The position numbers and the translations under genes were made by a program. Below the pieces are notes generated by a model. The model did no database searches, was not told the origin of the DNA, and saw only the letters and a list, made by a program, of their open reading frames with translations. Of a stretch of 64,000 nucleotides of DNA, positions 27,316-62,122 are shown piece by piece. The DNA is from Caballeronia turbans (lineage in GTDB: Bacteria; Pseudomonadota; Gammaproteobacteria; Burkholderiales; Burkholderiaceae). The DNA lies in contig FCOD02000004.1 in the NCBI GenBank assembly GCA_001544655.2, positions 62,001 to 126,000 on the forward strand, given 5' to 3'. Within the stretch, counting starts at the first letter, position 1. Every line of letters begins with the position of its first letter.

Positions 27316-28197
27316 TCAGGACTGGCGGGGATGACGCCGCAGGAAGTCATCGGCGATTTCGTCGCAGGTGCAAAAGCGCACGCCCGCGTGCTTGCGCAAG
27401 TGCGCGATCAGGCGTTCGAGCATCAGCAGCACCTGCGGCCGGCCGGAGACGTCGGGATGGATCGTGATAGGGAACACCGCGTAATCGTGTTCGCGGTATA
27501 CCCAGTCGAACTGGTCGCGCCACATTTCCTCGATATGACGCGGATTGACGAAGCCGTGGCTATTGGGCGCTTTCTTGATGAACATCATCGGCGGCAGGTC
27601 GTCGAGATACCAATTGGCGGGAATTTCGACGAGATCGGTTTCGCGGCCGCGTTGCAGCGGCTTCATCCATGTGTCGGGATGCTTGCTGTAGTCGATCTTC
27701 GTCCACGAATCGCCGACGCGCACGTAGTACGGGTGAAAGTCGTTGTGCATCAAACTGTGGTCGTACTTGATGCCTTTCTTCACCAGCAATTCGTTGGTCA
27801 CGTTGCTGAACTCCCACCAGGGCGCGACATAGCCGGTGGGCCGCTTCCCGCTCAGCTTCGTCACCAGTTCGATGCTGCGGTCGAGCACCGCTTCTTCCTG
27901 CTCGGGCGTCATCGCAATCGGGTTTTCGTGGCTGTAGCCGTGGATGCCGATTTCATGTCCCGCGTCGGCAACCGCCTTCATCTGCTCGGGAAAAGTTTCG
28001 ATCGAATGTCCGGGAATGAACCACGTCGTCCTGATCTTTTCGCGTTCGAAGAGCTTCAAGAGACGCAGCGAACCGACTTCGCCCGCGAACAGGCCGCGCG
28101 AGATGTCGTCGGGCGAATCCTCGCCGCCGTATGAGCCGAGCCAGCCCGCCACCGCATCCACGTCGATGCCGAATGCGACCAGAATTTCCTTAGCCAT
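27316..28197 (-). CDS. Polysaccharide deacetylase-fold amidohydrolase
   Basis: 293 residues, cytosolic NodB-fold hydrolase. Metal/catalytic motifs are the N-terminal FGIDVDA and the HxxxH motif in [12 protein letters not shown]; then [14 protein letters not shown] and late [11 protein letters not shown]. Relatives include PuuE-type allantoinases and other ring-opening amidohydrolases. AAAGGAG precedes the ATG. It is not a close duplicate of the enzyme at 14959, but shares the fold. With the adjacent amidase it suggests stepwise hydrolysis of a cyclic amide. Confidence 0.85.
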   Translation of the reverse strand: MAKEILVAFGIDVDAVAGWLGSYGGEDSPDDISRGLFAGEVGSLRLLKLFEREKIRTTWFIPGHSIETFPEQMKAVADAGHEIGIHGYSHENPIAMTPEQEEAVLDRSIELVTKLSGKRPTGYVAPWWEFSNVTNELLVKKGIKYDHSLMHNDFHPYYVRVGDSWTKIDYSKHPDTWMKPLQRGRETDLVEIPANWYLDDLPPMMFIKKAPNSHGFVNPRHIEEMWRDQFDWVYREHDYAVFPITIHPDVSGRPQVLLMLERLIAHLRKHAGVRFCTCDEIADDFLRRHPRQS

Positions 28198-28228
28198 CTT
28201 GATGTTCTCCTTTGAGAGATTGAGCGAT

Positions 28229-29605
28229 TCAGTTCAGGCCGACCGTCTGCTCGACGGCCAGCGCGAGCGCGATGAGCGCATCGTCGTCGTTTTGTGCGCG
28301 CATGAGTTGCACGCTGGTGGGAAGGCCCGTCGCGTCGACGCCCGTGGGCATCGCGAAGGCGGGTGTATCGAGGAAGCTGCCGGGCATCGTCATCGACAGC
28401 GTCTCGAGGTTCACGCGGGCGAAGCGTTCCGGATCGGCTTCAAGGGACGCGCATTCCGGCGCAACGTGCGGCAGCGTCGGAAGGAGCAGCGTCGCGCCCG
28501 CGAGTTCGTCGCCGAACCGGGCGATGAGACGCTCCCGGTCCGCGAGCAACTCGCCGAGACGCGATGAAGGCACACCGCGGCTTAGTTCCAGTCGCGTGCG
28601 CACGCGCTGGTCGATGCGCTCGGCATCGGCGGAATCCAGCACGCCGCGGTACGTCTCGAAGGCTTCGAGCGATCCGAACCAGCCGCGCTCGCCAATGAGA
28701 TCGCAGGCGGCGTCGAAGGCGACGACCGGCGCCTCGTCCATGCGCGCGCCGGCTTTAGCCAGTCGAGCCAGGAAGCGCATGAAGTTGCCCGCGACTGCGT
28801 CGGTCACCGCGAAACGCGCCTGCCATCCGGTCGGCACGACGAAGCGCTGGCCACGCAGGTCGCGCAACGCGCCAACGGCTTCGCGGCCACGTACGACGGC
28901 GTCGAAGGCGGCGCAGTCGGCGGCTGTACGGGCGAGCGGGCCGATGGTGTCGGCGGACCGTGACAGGCCGGTCATGCCCTGCTGCGCATAGCGCGCCCGG
29001 CTCGCGCGGTAGCCGACGACGCCGTTCAGCGCGGCGGGCACGCGGATGGAGCCGGCGGTATCGGTGCCGACGGCGACCGGCACGACGCCCATCGCTACCG
29101 CGATCGCCGAGCCCGACGACGAGCCGCCCGGCGCGCGATGCCCGCCACCCTCGACGGTTGCGTCGAAGGCGGGATTGAAAGGCGTGCCGAAGTGCGGGTT
29201 CAGCCCAAGGCCCGAGTACGCGAATTCACTGAGGTTCGTCTTGCCGATGCCGACCAGTCCCGCGCGCACGCTCGCCGCGACCAGTGGCGCATCTACGGTT
29301 GCCGGAGCGCGGGCGCGGAACAGCGCCGACCCCGCCGTCGTGACGCTGCCCGCGATATCGAACAGGTCCTTCCAGGCGATCGGCACGCCGTCGAGCGCGC
29401 TCGCGGGGCATCCGTCGCGCCAGCGCGCGGCTGCGGCGCGGGCTTCATCGAGTGCGCGGGCTTCGTCGATGGAGACGAAGGCGCTGTTTGCGTCGCGCGC
29501 GGCGGCGAGCGATTGGCGCACGACCTCTTCGACATTTGCGCTTCCGTCCGCATACGCGGCGGCGAGCGTTACGGCGGACGCTGTTTGGGCAGGCTGAGTC
29601 GGCAA
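28229..29605 (-). CDS. Amidase-signature-family hydrolase
   Basis: 458 residues, amidase signature enzyme with the Ser-cisSer-Lys triad: Lys in [11 protein letters not shown], first Ser in GGSSSGSA, nucleophile in GTDTAGSIR. It hydrolyses a linear amide, such as a product of the adjacent ring-opening hydrolase. I place the start at the TTG (29605) 6 nt after a strong GAGGAG site; an in-frame ATG at 29644 has no ribosome site and lies only 20 bp past the terminator U-tract. First gene of the minus-strand operon. Confidence 0.85.
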   Translation of the reverse strand: MPTQPAQTASAVTLAAAYADGSANVEEVVRQSLAAARDANSAFVSIDEARALDEARAAAARWRDGCPASALDGVPIAWKDLFDIAGSVTTAGSALFRARAPATVDAPLVAASVRAGLVGIGKTNLSEFAYSGLGLNPHFGTPFNPAFDATVEGGGHRAPGGSSSGSAIAVAMGVVPVAVGTDTAGSIRVPAALNGVVGYRASRARYAQQGMTGLSRSADTIGPLARTAADCAAFDAVVRGREAVGALRDLRGQRFVVPTGWQARFAVTDAVAGNFMRFLARLAKAGARMDEAPVVAFDAACDLIGERGWFGSLEAFETYRGVLDSADAERIDQRVRTRLELSRGVPSSRLGELLADRERLIARFGDELAGATLLLPTLPHVAPECASLEADPERFARVNLETLSMTMPGSFLDTPAFAMPTGVDATGLPTSVQLMRAQNDDDALIALALAVEQTVGLN

Positions 29606-29664
29606 TCGAAGCTCCTCGACCAAAATGTATTTCGTCAACAACATCCGTTTACGATGCAAACGCC

Positions 29665-29703
29665 AAAAAAAAACGGCAACCGAGGGATTACCCTTAGTTG
29701 CCG
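29665..29703 (-). terminator. Intrinsic terminator / possible attenuator ahead of the amidase operon
   Basis: On the minus strand a GC-rich stem (CGGCAAC / GTTGCCG arms, extending to 13 bp with one mismatch and one wobble, loop TAAT) at 29674-29703 is followed at once by nine T residues (29665-29673). This is a textbook Rho-independent terminator. It reads toward the amidase operon, ending 60 bp before its start. No intact minus-strand gene lies upstream for it to terminate. Confidence 0.75.
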
Positions 29704-29882
29704 CTGGCGCCCTGCGTCGCGGATCGGTAGGGCTTCCCAGGCCGATCGGGCGGCGATCCGTCCATGCGCGAAGATATATTCGGTGGTTAGAACGGGCGCG
29801 ATTTGGGCAAGGTTCCTCACGGGCCGGGCCAGGCGCCTGCAAAGAGAGTCAAATCGAAAGGAAACCTTAAGGAGACGGCAAC

Positions 29883-30090
29883 GTGGTTTGGCGGCAAGAG
29901 CGAACTGCTCTCTCTCTCATTAAGCGACATTGCCCCGACGAGGTAATGCCCGCCTCCAGCGACCATCGCACGCTGCGCAAGAACAGCATCGTTTATCGGC
30001 CTGACGAATCGAGCGAGCATGTCTATCTGCTCAAGAGCGGCAGCGTCAGGCTTTACCGTTCGACCGAGGACGGACAGGATGCCGAAGGAG
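29883..30090 (+). pseudogene. Truncated CRP/FNR-type cyclic-nucleotide-binding domain
   Basis: GTG at 29883 after a good AAGGAG site opens a protein with LRKNSIVYRPDESSEHVYLL and KSGSVRLYRSTEDGQ, the N-terminal beta-roll of CRP/FNR regulators. The similarity breaks off near 30090 exactly where an epimerase fragment begins in another frame; the helix-turn-helix half is absent. The intact start region suggests the promoter end of the gene survived a deletion. Confidence 0.6.
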
Positions 30091-30405
30091 TTCGACGAAG
30101 ACATCGAGCCGAAGCGGATCGACGCCATCGTGCATTTCGCGGCCATTGCGCGCCTTCTCGTCACGACGGACAACGAGGTGTTCCGCATTGCCGTGATGGG
30201 CACGTACAACATATTCGATGCGGCATCGAAGTACGGCATCCGCAAGGTGATCGTCGCCTCCAGCGAGACGACGTATGGCGCAGTGTTCGCGCGGACAGCT
30301 ATGCCACATCGAAGTCATCAACGAAGTCACGGCGAAGGCGTTTCATGTGCGCACGGGAGCGGACATTTACTGCCTTCGCATTGGCCACGTGCCTGTCCGC
30401 GAGCC
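30080..30405 (+). pseudogene. Deleted and frameshifted NAD-dependent epimerase/dehydratase fragment
   Basis: From 30080 one frame reads KEFDEDIEPKRIDAIVHFAA, then NEVFRIAVMGTYNIFDAASK and GIRKVIVASSETTYGAVFA, an extended-SDR epimerase segment lacking the N-terminal Rossmann motif. After a jump it resumes as DSYATSK in one frame and VINEVTAKAFHVRTGADIYC in another, up to LRIGHV. This is the active-site Tyr-x3-Lys region with a frameshift and internal deletion. The gene is dead. Confidence 0.65.
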
Positions 30406-30720
30406 GAGAAGATCTCTTCGCACTCAGTCTGTGCCCGCCACTATGCAAATGCCTGGCGCGTCGTATTAACAAACCAATCCGACGCATCTTTTATGGCGCT
30501 CCAAGCCATCGCGAAGCGTTTCCATAGCAGCGCTTCTCATCCGCCGCTGCGGCCGGGTTTGTCGTCACCGATCCATTGATCAATTCAGGATCAAAGCTGC
30601 CCCCGGCCCGTGCCGCGGCAGCACACGCGTCGGAAGCATTCACGCAACTTTGAGCAAGACTCGAGGCGCCCTGTGCTGACCGCGAAGTGCGAATCGCCCG
30701 ATGGCTTGTCACACACGAGA

Positions 30721-30738
30721 CATATCGACCGCGATATG
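30721..30738. promoter_or_regulatory. Palindrome upstream of the MbtH-NRPS operon
   Basis: CATATCG-N4-CGATATG, a perfect 7-bp inverted repeat, 200 bp before the MbtH start. A TTGCTA / TATTTA pair about 15 bp apart follows it and could be a weak promoter. Operator function is a guess from symmetry and position. Confidence 0.3.
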
Positions 30739-30938
30739 GCTCGCGCAATTTCCCTTGCTACCAATCCGAAGCCGATATTTAATAGCGATGGATTCCTCAC
30801 GTCTTTTTCAAGGTGCTCGTCGCATCGGGTGCGCGCCACGCTCGACGCACGCTATTGCTCTAGCGACACCTCATTCAATGCTAACTCCCGGCGCCTATAT
30901 TTCGTTGCATCCGAAGCACGAACGAAGGGAGCAACAGC

Positions 30939-31118
30939 GTGGACAACCCATTCGACGACGATCAGGGCACGTTCCGTGTCCTGATCAACGAATCGCAGCA
31001 GCGCTCGCTCTGGCCCGCTCATCTCGACGTTCCGGACGGCTGGACAGTGGAGTATCCAGACAGTTCGCGCAGGCAATGCCTGGACTACATCGAACAGAAC
31101 TGGACTGCACGGTCCTGA
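30939..31118 (+). CDS. MbtH-like protein
   Basis: 59-residue MbtH-like NRPS chaperone starting at GTG 30939, 8 nt after GAAGGGA. The frame reads VDNPFDDDQGTFRVLINESQ, then SLWPAHLDVPDGWTV, and ends CLDYIEQNWTARS. The family signature (N.e.QyslWP...vP.GW...., then CL.yI..nWtd.rp) is clear, including the Trp residues that grip the adenylation domain. It is slightly short at the C terminus compared with the usual 65-75 residues. MbtH proteins bind and activate adenylation domains; this one lies two genes before the giant NRPS. Confidence 0.88.
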   Translation: MDNPFDDDQGTFRVLINESQQRSLWPAHLDVPDGWTVEYPDSSRRQCLDYIEQNWTARS

Positions 31119-31142
31119 TGATTCTCGATCTGGGAGTGGGAA

Positions 31143-32039
31143 ATGGCCAAGCACATTGTGAAAGTGATCGACCTTGTTCCGGGACGCAGCGTACAGCTTC
31201 CGTCCATCGATAATGAAACGCTCGGCCGCGGGCAATTCTGGAGCGACTATGTCTGTGCTCAGAAACCCGTTGTCATCAGGCGGGCTGTGCGCAACTGGCC
31301 CGCTCTTCAGAAATGGAATGCACCGGGTTATCTGGAAGCATTGACGGATAGCGAAGTCGGCGTCTCCGATGCGTTCAACGCCTCGCCCACCGGCCTCTGG
31401 TATGCAAATCTCCCGAAGCTGAAACTCGGTCAGGCCATCACGCGTCTGCGCAATGCAGGGCCGGACGAGACACATGCGATTCGCGCGTTGCCTATTCCGG
31501 CGGAATGGAAGCCCGATCTCGGCCATTACGATTTTCTCGAAGCAGAGCGCGATCGACCGCCGCGCGCCTACGCGCAAGACCGGCTCTTCATCTATCGGAA
31601 TGCTTCAACCGAATGGCATTACCATACGACCGACGAGACGCTGACCACGCAACTCATCGGGACCAAGCGCATTTCCATGTTCAAGCTGTCCAGCGAAGAC
31701 TGGCAGGCGTATGCCGTGCCGATCAAGTCCAATCTTCATCACATGGATGACAGCGCGCGCTTTTTTCCCGCGGATGGTGCACTGACGAAGTTCGAAGCGA
31801 CGCTTGCGTCCGGCGACGTTCTCTATATTCCGCCGTTCTGGTGGCATGGCGTCGATCCCGCCGATAGCGATTTCGGCATCACACTCGCTCATTGTTTCAG
31901 AACGCCGCTCAATCGCATCGGTTCATTGAGCGATCCCGCCGTGAAAGACGTCATCCACGCGCAGCAAAGCGCGATGCTCGCGTTCCGCATGAGAGCGTTC
32001 GTCGCCCTCGGTTCGCTATCCCGACTCGTGACTTCGTGA
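31143..32039 (+). CDS. JmjC/cupin-8-like putative Fe(II)/2-oxoglutarate oxygenase
   Basis: 298-residue cupin-like protein of the JmjC (FIH-like) family. N terminus PVVIRRAVRNWPALQKW is typical, the core is TEWHYHTTDETLTTQLIGTK, and the distal metal His is in YIPPFWWHGV (His235). In the proximal motif the usual HxD appears as His159-Tyr-His161, with Asp164 three residues on, so the metal site may be altered or shifted. It lies between mbtH-like and NRPS genes (GGGAGTGGGAA before the ATG), suggesting hydroxylation of a residue of the peptide. That role is inferred. Confidence 0.75.
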   Translation: MAKHIVKVIDLVPGRSVQLPSIDNETLGRGQFWSDYVCAQKPVVIRRAVRNWPALQKWNAPGYLEALTDSEVGVSDAFNASPTGLWYANLPKLKLGQAITRLRNAGPDETHAIRALPIPAEWKPDLGHYDFLEAERDRPPRAYAQDRLFIYRNASTEWHYHTTDETLTTQLIGTKRISMFKLSSEDWQAYAVPIKSNLHHMDDSARFFPADGALTKFEATLASGDVLYIPPFWWHGVDPADSDFGITLAHCFRTPLNRIGSLSDPAVKDVIHAQQSAMLAFRMRAFVALGSLSRLVTS

Positions 32040-32205
32040 GTTTCATATCCGCACCCGCGGACGATCGAGGCGCATTTTCGTCCCTCCTCGCCGCCGGATC
32101 AGTCTGACGAACACGCAGGGATCTGTGCCAGGTGGACCCGCGCGCGAACGCGCGTGCGCTTCTTCCACCGCGTTCTGGTGACCCTGTCCTTGACCATCGC
32201 TTTCC

Positions 32206-32223
32206 AGAGCACGCGCGTGCTCT
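32206..32223. promoter_or_regulatory. 18-bp perfect palindrome just before the NRPS start
   Basis: AGAGCACGCGCGTGCTCT is a perfect palindrome ending 18 bp before the NRPS ATG. A TTGACC hexamer at 32190-32195 lies directly upstream. It could be an operator for a separate NRPS promoter or a translation-blocking hairpin in the operon mRNA. The 200-bp gap after the oxygenase gene allows either. Confidence 0.4.
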
Positions 32224-32241
32224 CAACTACGGATCGACGCC

Positions 32242-58473
<26,232 letters not shown>

Positions 58474-58479
58474 AGAACC

Positions 58480-58514
58480 AGCATCGCCACCGCTCAAGAG
58501 GCCGTGGCGATGCT
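58480..58514 (+). terminator. Hairpin downstream of the NRPS gene
   Basis: Perfect 11-bp arms AGCATCGCCAC and GTGGCGATGCT with a 13-nt loop, starting 7 bp after the NRPS stop. There is no T-tract, so it may be a transcript-stabilising or Rho-assisted structure. It also lies between the convergent NRPS and GAF-domain genes. Confidence 0.45.
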
Positions 58515-58575
58515 ATCGAACGAAGGCATGGAAGGAGTCAAACGAGTGCGCCGAGCCCGCCAATATGACGATCGC

Positions 58576-59235
58576 TCAACCTTCGCGCCGCTGCTTGCGA
58601 TCGCTGTGCTTGCGCACGTTGCTGGCGAGTTCAGAAATGATTTCGGTGGCCGCGCCGATGATCTGATTGAAGTCGAATCCCGCGCGCGTCATCTCTCGAT
58701 AGAACGATCGTGCAAGCATCTTGGAGAGCTGGCTCGGGTTCTGGACGGATTGCGCGACGATGTCGCCGATCGTCTGATCCGACGATCGCCTGATCGTTGC
58801 CTGGGCGAACGGCGAGGCGACGAGCTTCTCCAGCCGGTCCGCCTCGACGGATCGCGTGACGAACGTACCGAGAATCTGGAGCAGCTTCAGATCATGTTCA
58901 TCGAATTGCCGTCCGAGCCGCGGTCCCGATACTTGCACGACGCCTATCGTCTTTCCATTCAGCGCGAGGACGGCGAACATCTTGTCGTGCGCGTCCGAGT
59001 ATTCGACGATGGCCGTCTTCTCGCCAATATGGACTTCGCCGAATGCCTCGGTGTGCGCGGAGCACAACTCGGCGACGCGATCATCGACGGGTATCGAAAC
59101 GACGCATCGCTTCACGTGCATTGCCTCGGCGACCATCGCTGCGAGGGCTTCCGGCGAGACGTCGACCCTCTCGGTGTCTGCAAACTCGACGAGCTGAGAA
59201 TCCTGCTCTTCATAGGCATGTTCGGCGCTTTTCAT
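58576..59235 (-). CDS. GAF-domain protein of unknown function
   Basis: 219 residues. The N-terminal ~130 residues look like a GAF sensor domain (VSIPVDDRVAELCSAHTEAF, GEKTAIVEYSDAHDKMFAVL, LLQILGTFVTRSVEADRLEK). The helical C terminus (IGAATEIISELASNVRKHSD) is not recognised and carries no obvious kinase, cyclase or HTH motif. It is antiparallel to the NRPS and divergent from the hydrolase/exporter pair. It might be a regulatory sensor for the cluster; this is inferred from location. Confidence 0.65.
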   Translation of the reverse strand: MKSAEHAYEEQDSQLVEFADTERVDVSPEALAAMVAEAMHVKRCVVSIPVDDRVAELCSAHTEAFGEVHIGEKTAIVEYSDAHDKMFAVLALNGKTIGVVQVSGPRLGRQFDEHDLKLLQILGTFVTRSVEADRLEKLVASPFAQATIRRSSDQTIGDIVAQSVQNPSQLSKMLARSFYREMTRAGFDFNQIIGAATEIISELASNVRKHSDRKQRREG

Positions 59236-59277
59236 GAGGACTCCACCGGTAGGTTGCGATGTGCGTCAGGTTATGCG

Positions 59278-59356
59278 TCGAAAGTTAGTTCGCCCTTAGC
59301 CCATGACCACGATTCGAAACGACCCGCGCCCTCATCGCCCGCTAACTTTCGAAAGA
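59278..59356. promoter_or_regulatory. Paired inverted elements in the GAF/hydrolase divergent promoter
   Basis: TCGAAAGTTAG (59278-59288) reappears inverted as CTAACTTTCGA (59342-59352), 53 bp apart. The second copy is embedded in the perfect palindrome CTTTCGAAAG (59347-59356). The pair spans the region between the divergent starts at 59235 and 59390, so it could bind a dimeric regulator controlling both directions. Confidence 0.45.
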
Positions 59357-59389
59357 CACACTAAGCCTGGTTCCAGATAGGTGCTCAAG

Positions 59390-60265
59390 ATGAAACGTCC
59401 CTTATTCATGCAGCGGCGCAGTATCAAGGTTCGCGACGGCCGTTTTGATATCTCCGTTGAAGAGTCCGGAAGTATCGGCACGCCCTGCGTCTTGCTGCAC
59501 GGCCGCGGCGAGTGCAGCGGCGTATGGCGAACGTTGACCGACGTAGCGTCGGCCGAACATCGCTTCGTGTCGATCGATTTAAGGGGCCACGGCGATTCGA
59601 GCTGGGACCCGGAGCGCGCTTACGATTCACCAACCCTTGCTGGCGACGTGTTACAGGTTCTGCTTGCAATGAACATAAGAAAGCCCGTTCTTATCGGTCA
59701 TTCGCTCGGCGGCAGTGTCGCGTTGCAATTGGATGCCCTGCTCGGGCACCATGTTTCCGGACTGGTCATGGTGGACTTTGGACCGGAATCCGACGCATCG
59801 GGTTCACAACGCGTTCGTGCCGACATACGCGAGACGCCGGCTACGTTCGACACGATCGACGGATACGTATCGTGGTTGCTCGACCGGCGTCCGCTGGCGA
59901 ACGGCCGTGCACTTCGCAATCTCGCCCTGCATGCGTTGCGCCGAACGCCGGCCGGCATGTTCGAGCCGAAGCTAGACCGGCGCGTCGCTGATGAGTCGCC
60001 GCAAAACATGGAGCCGCGCGCGGAACAGCTGTGGCAGATGATGGCGTCCGTGCGCTGCCCGACGCTCGTCGTGAGAGGCGTCGGGTCAGCGGTGCTCAAA
60101 CCGCAGGATGCACAGCGCATGGCGCATCACGCGCTGCGCGAAGGACAGCTCGCCACGATATCCCGCGCCGGCCATGCGGTGATGACCGATAACCCCGATG
60201 AATTCAATCGCACGATCGAGGCATTCCTTGCTTCCCTGCCGCATGCCGCAAGCGGAGGTCAGTGA
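59390..60265 (+). CDS. Alpha/beta hydrolase
   Basis: 291-residue alpha/beta-hydrolase-fold enzyme: oxyanion region LLHGRGECSGVW, DLRGHGDS, nucleophile elbow GHSLGGS, and C-terminal His in RAGHAVMTDNPDEF. No signal peptide. ATG 59390 is favoured over GTG 59381 because AGGTG lies 6 nt upstream. It overlaps the exporter start by 1 bp and so belongs to the cluster. It may serve as a type-II editing thioesterase or as a tailoring/resistance hydrolase, though its sequence is closer to general hydrolases than to typical TEII enzymes. Confidence 0.82.
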   Translation: MKRPLFMQRRSIKVRDGRFDISVEESGSIGTPCVLLHGRGECSGVWRTLTDVASAEHRFVSIDLRGHGDSSWDPERAYDSPTLAGDVLQVLLAMNIRKPVLIGHSLGGSVALQLDALLGHHVSGLVMVDFGPESDASGSQRVRADIRETPATFDTIDGYVSWLLDRRPLANGRALRNLALHALRRTPAGMFEPKLDRRVADESPQNMEPRAEQLWQMMASVRCPTLVVRGVGSAVLKPQDAQRMAHHALREGQLATISRAGHAVMTDNPDEFNRTIEAFLASLPHAASGGQ

Positions 60266-61956
60266 TGTTCTCCATCATTCCCGCGCAGCTTCGCCGACAG
60301 TCCATGCCGCGACTGGTCATCGCAGTCATCGCCGGGTTCGCCGGGGCGCTGTGCAGTGCGGAGATCGCGCGTCTAATCAGCAAAGTCGCCGCCGGTCAGA
60401 TCGAAACGCGCGGACTGGTGATCGTTTTCTTCGCGGTGTGCGCGGCGCAACTGCTGTTCAGAACGAGTTCGCAGATCATCGTGCTGGATTTCGGTCAGCA
60501 GGTGATATGCAGTCTTCGAATCGAGCTATGCCGCAAGATTCTGCGCACGCCCTACAAGAAGCTGCAAACGCTTGGCAAGCCGCGCCTGCTCGCCATTCTT
60601 ACCACAGACATCAACACGTTCGCGCAAGCTTCGCAAATGCTGCCGCTCGCGTTCGGCAACGTGGTGCTCATCGCCGTATGCCTCGTGTATATGGCGTGGC
60701 TTTCGTGGCAGGCGTTCGCGTGCTTTTTCGTCTTTCTCGTCGTCGGAGGGGCGATTTATCATGTTATCGAGCGCTGGCCCTTGCGCGAAATGCAAGCGGT
60801 GAGAGATCAGCTCGATGCCATCTTCAGGCACTTTCGTTCCTTGCTGGAAGGCACGCGGGAATTGCAACTCAACGACGCGCGAGCCCGATACTTCACCGAG
60901 CACGTCGTTCATTCGACCGCACACGCATTCCGCCGATCGTTCACCCGCGCGATGCTCGTCTATTCGCTCGTCGCCAACGCGGGTGGCATGCTCTTCTATG
61001 TGGCGATCGGCCTGATTCTGCTCGTCGTGCCGCATTGGTTTCCACAATCGCACGGCGTGCTCGTGACGCTCACCCTCTTGCTTCTCTTCCTGATCCAGCC
61101 GGTCAGCGAAGTCATGACGACTTTGCCGATTCTTCGTCAGGCGTCGATTGCGCTGGGGCGCATCCGCATTCTCGATGCCGAGCTCACGCAGCAACCGGAT
61201 GATGATGCTCATGTCACGCCAGACGATCCCTTCGGGGACGCAGCCGAAGGCGTGCCGCTGATCCGGTTCTCCGCCGTATCGCATCGATATCCGGGGCTGA
61301 CGGAAGATCATCCGTTCACATTGGGGCCGATTGATCTATCGATTCGTCAGGGCGAAGTGGTCTACTTGATCGGCGGCAACGGCAGCGGCAAGACTACGCT
61401 CGCGATGCTGCTGCTCGGACTGTACGAACCCGAGCAAGGGCATGTGGAATTGAACGGCGTAAGAGTCGAGCGGGAGAACCTTGCGCATTATCGCGAGCGC
61501 TTCTCGGCCGTGTTCGCCGACTTTCATCTGTTCGATGAGGTGCTGTGTGAAGACCAGTCGCAGATTGCGAAGCAGGCGGCGCAGTATCTTCACAAGCTCG
61601 AACTCGATCACAAGGTCAGCATGAAGGGCAACCGGTTCAGCACGGTCAATCTCTCTTCCGGACAACGCAAGCGCATGGCGCTCATAGCGTCGTATCTGGA
61701 AGATCGCCCAATCTATCTGTTCGACGAATGGGCCGCCGATCAGGATCCCGTATTCAGGCGCGTGTTCTACACGCAGTTGATTCCCGAGCTCAAGCGCAAG
61801 GGGAAGACAGTCATCGTCATCTCTCACGACGATGCCTATTTCGAATGCGCCGATCGTCTCGTTCAGGTTGCGAACGGGCGCCTTACCGACGTATCCTCGG
61901 AAGCACTGAAAGAAGGCCTGTTCGCCGGACGCGGTGGCTCGGCAGTGGCGGAATGA
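60265..61956 (+). CDS. Cyclic-peptide-type ABC exporter (PvdE/SyrD family)
   Basis: 563-residue fused exporter: an N-terminal membrane domain with about six spans (residues ~10-300), then an ATPase with Walker A GGNGSGKTT, signature LSSGQRKRMAL and Walker B IYLFDEWAADQDPVFR. The FDEWAADQDP sequence is diagnostic of the cyclic peptide transporter family that moves pyoverdine precursors and lipopeptides across the inner membrane. ATG at 60265 follows GGAGG. It is the presumed exporter of the NRPS product. Confidence 0.92.
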   Translation: MFSIIPAQLRRQSMPRLVIAVIAGFAGALCSAEIARLISKVAAGQIETRGLVIVFFAVCAAQLLFRTSSQIIVLDFGQQVICSLRIELCRKILRTPYKKLQTLGKPRLLAILTTDINTFAQASQMLPLAFGNVVLIAVCLVYMAWLSWQAFACFFVFLVVGGAIYHVIERWPLREMQAVRDQLDAIFRHFRSLLEGTRELQLNDARARYFTEHVVHSTAHAFRRSFTRAMLVYSLVANAGGMLFYVAIGLILLVVPHWFPQSHGVLVTLTLLLLFLIQPVSEVMTTLPILRQASIALGRIRILDAELTQQPDDDAHVTPDDPFGDAAEGVPLIRFSAVSHRYPGLTEDHPFTLGPIDLSIRQGEVVYLIGGNGSGKTTLAMLLLGLYEPEQGHVELNGVRVERENLAHYRERFSAVFADFHLFDEVLCEDQSQIAKQAAQYLHKLELDHKVSMKGNRFSTVNLSSGQRKRMALIASYLEDRPIYLFDEWAADQDPVFRRVFYTQLIPELKRKGKTVIVISHDDAYFECADRLVQVANGRLTDVSSEALKEGLFAGRGGSAVAE

Positions 61957-61998
61957 GCTTGCCGTTCACTCGAACACCGCGTCTCCGCCCACGGCGTT

Positions 61999-62119
61999 GT
62001 GTCGCGACGCCTGCTGAATGCGGTGGCTACTAACGACACCGTGAGCCGCCCAGGCGGTGATGAGTTCACGGTACTGCTCGACGGCGTCGGTCACGCCAGC
62101 GAAGTCTGGAATAGCGGGA
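61999..62119 (+). pseudogene. GGDEF-domain fragment
   Basis: Frame reads RRLLNAVATNDTVSRPGGDE, then FTVLLDGVGHASEV, a short piece of a diguanylate cyclase around the GGDEF active-site loop. It is ~38 residues of a ~170-residue domain and runs into an unrelated fragment. Confidence 0.6.
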
Positions 62120-62122
62120 TCG

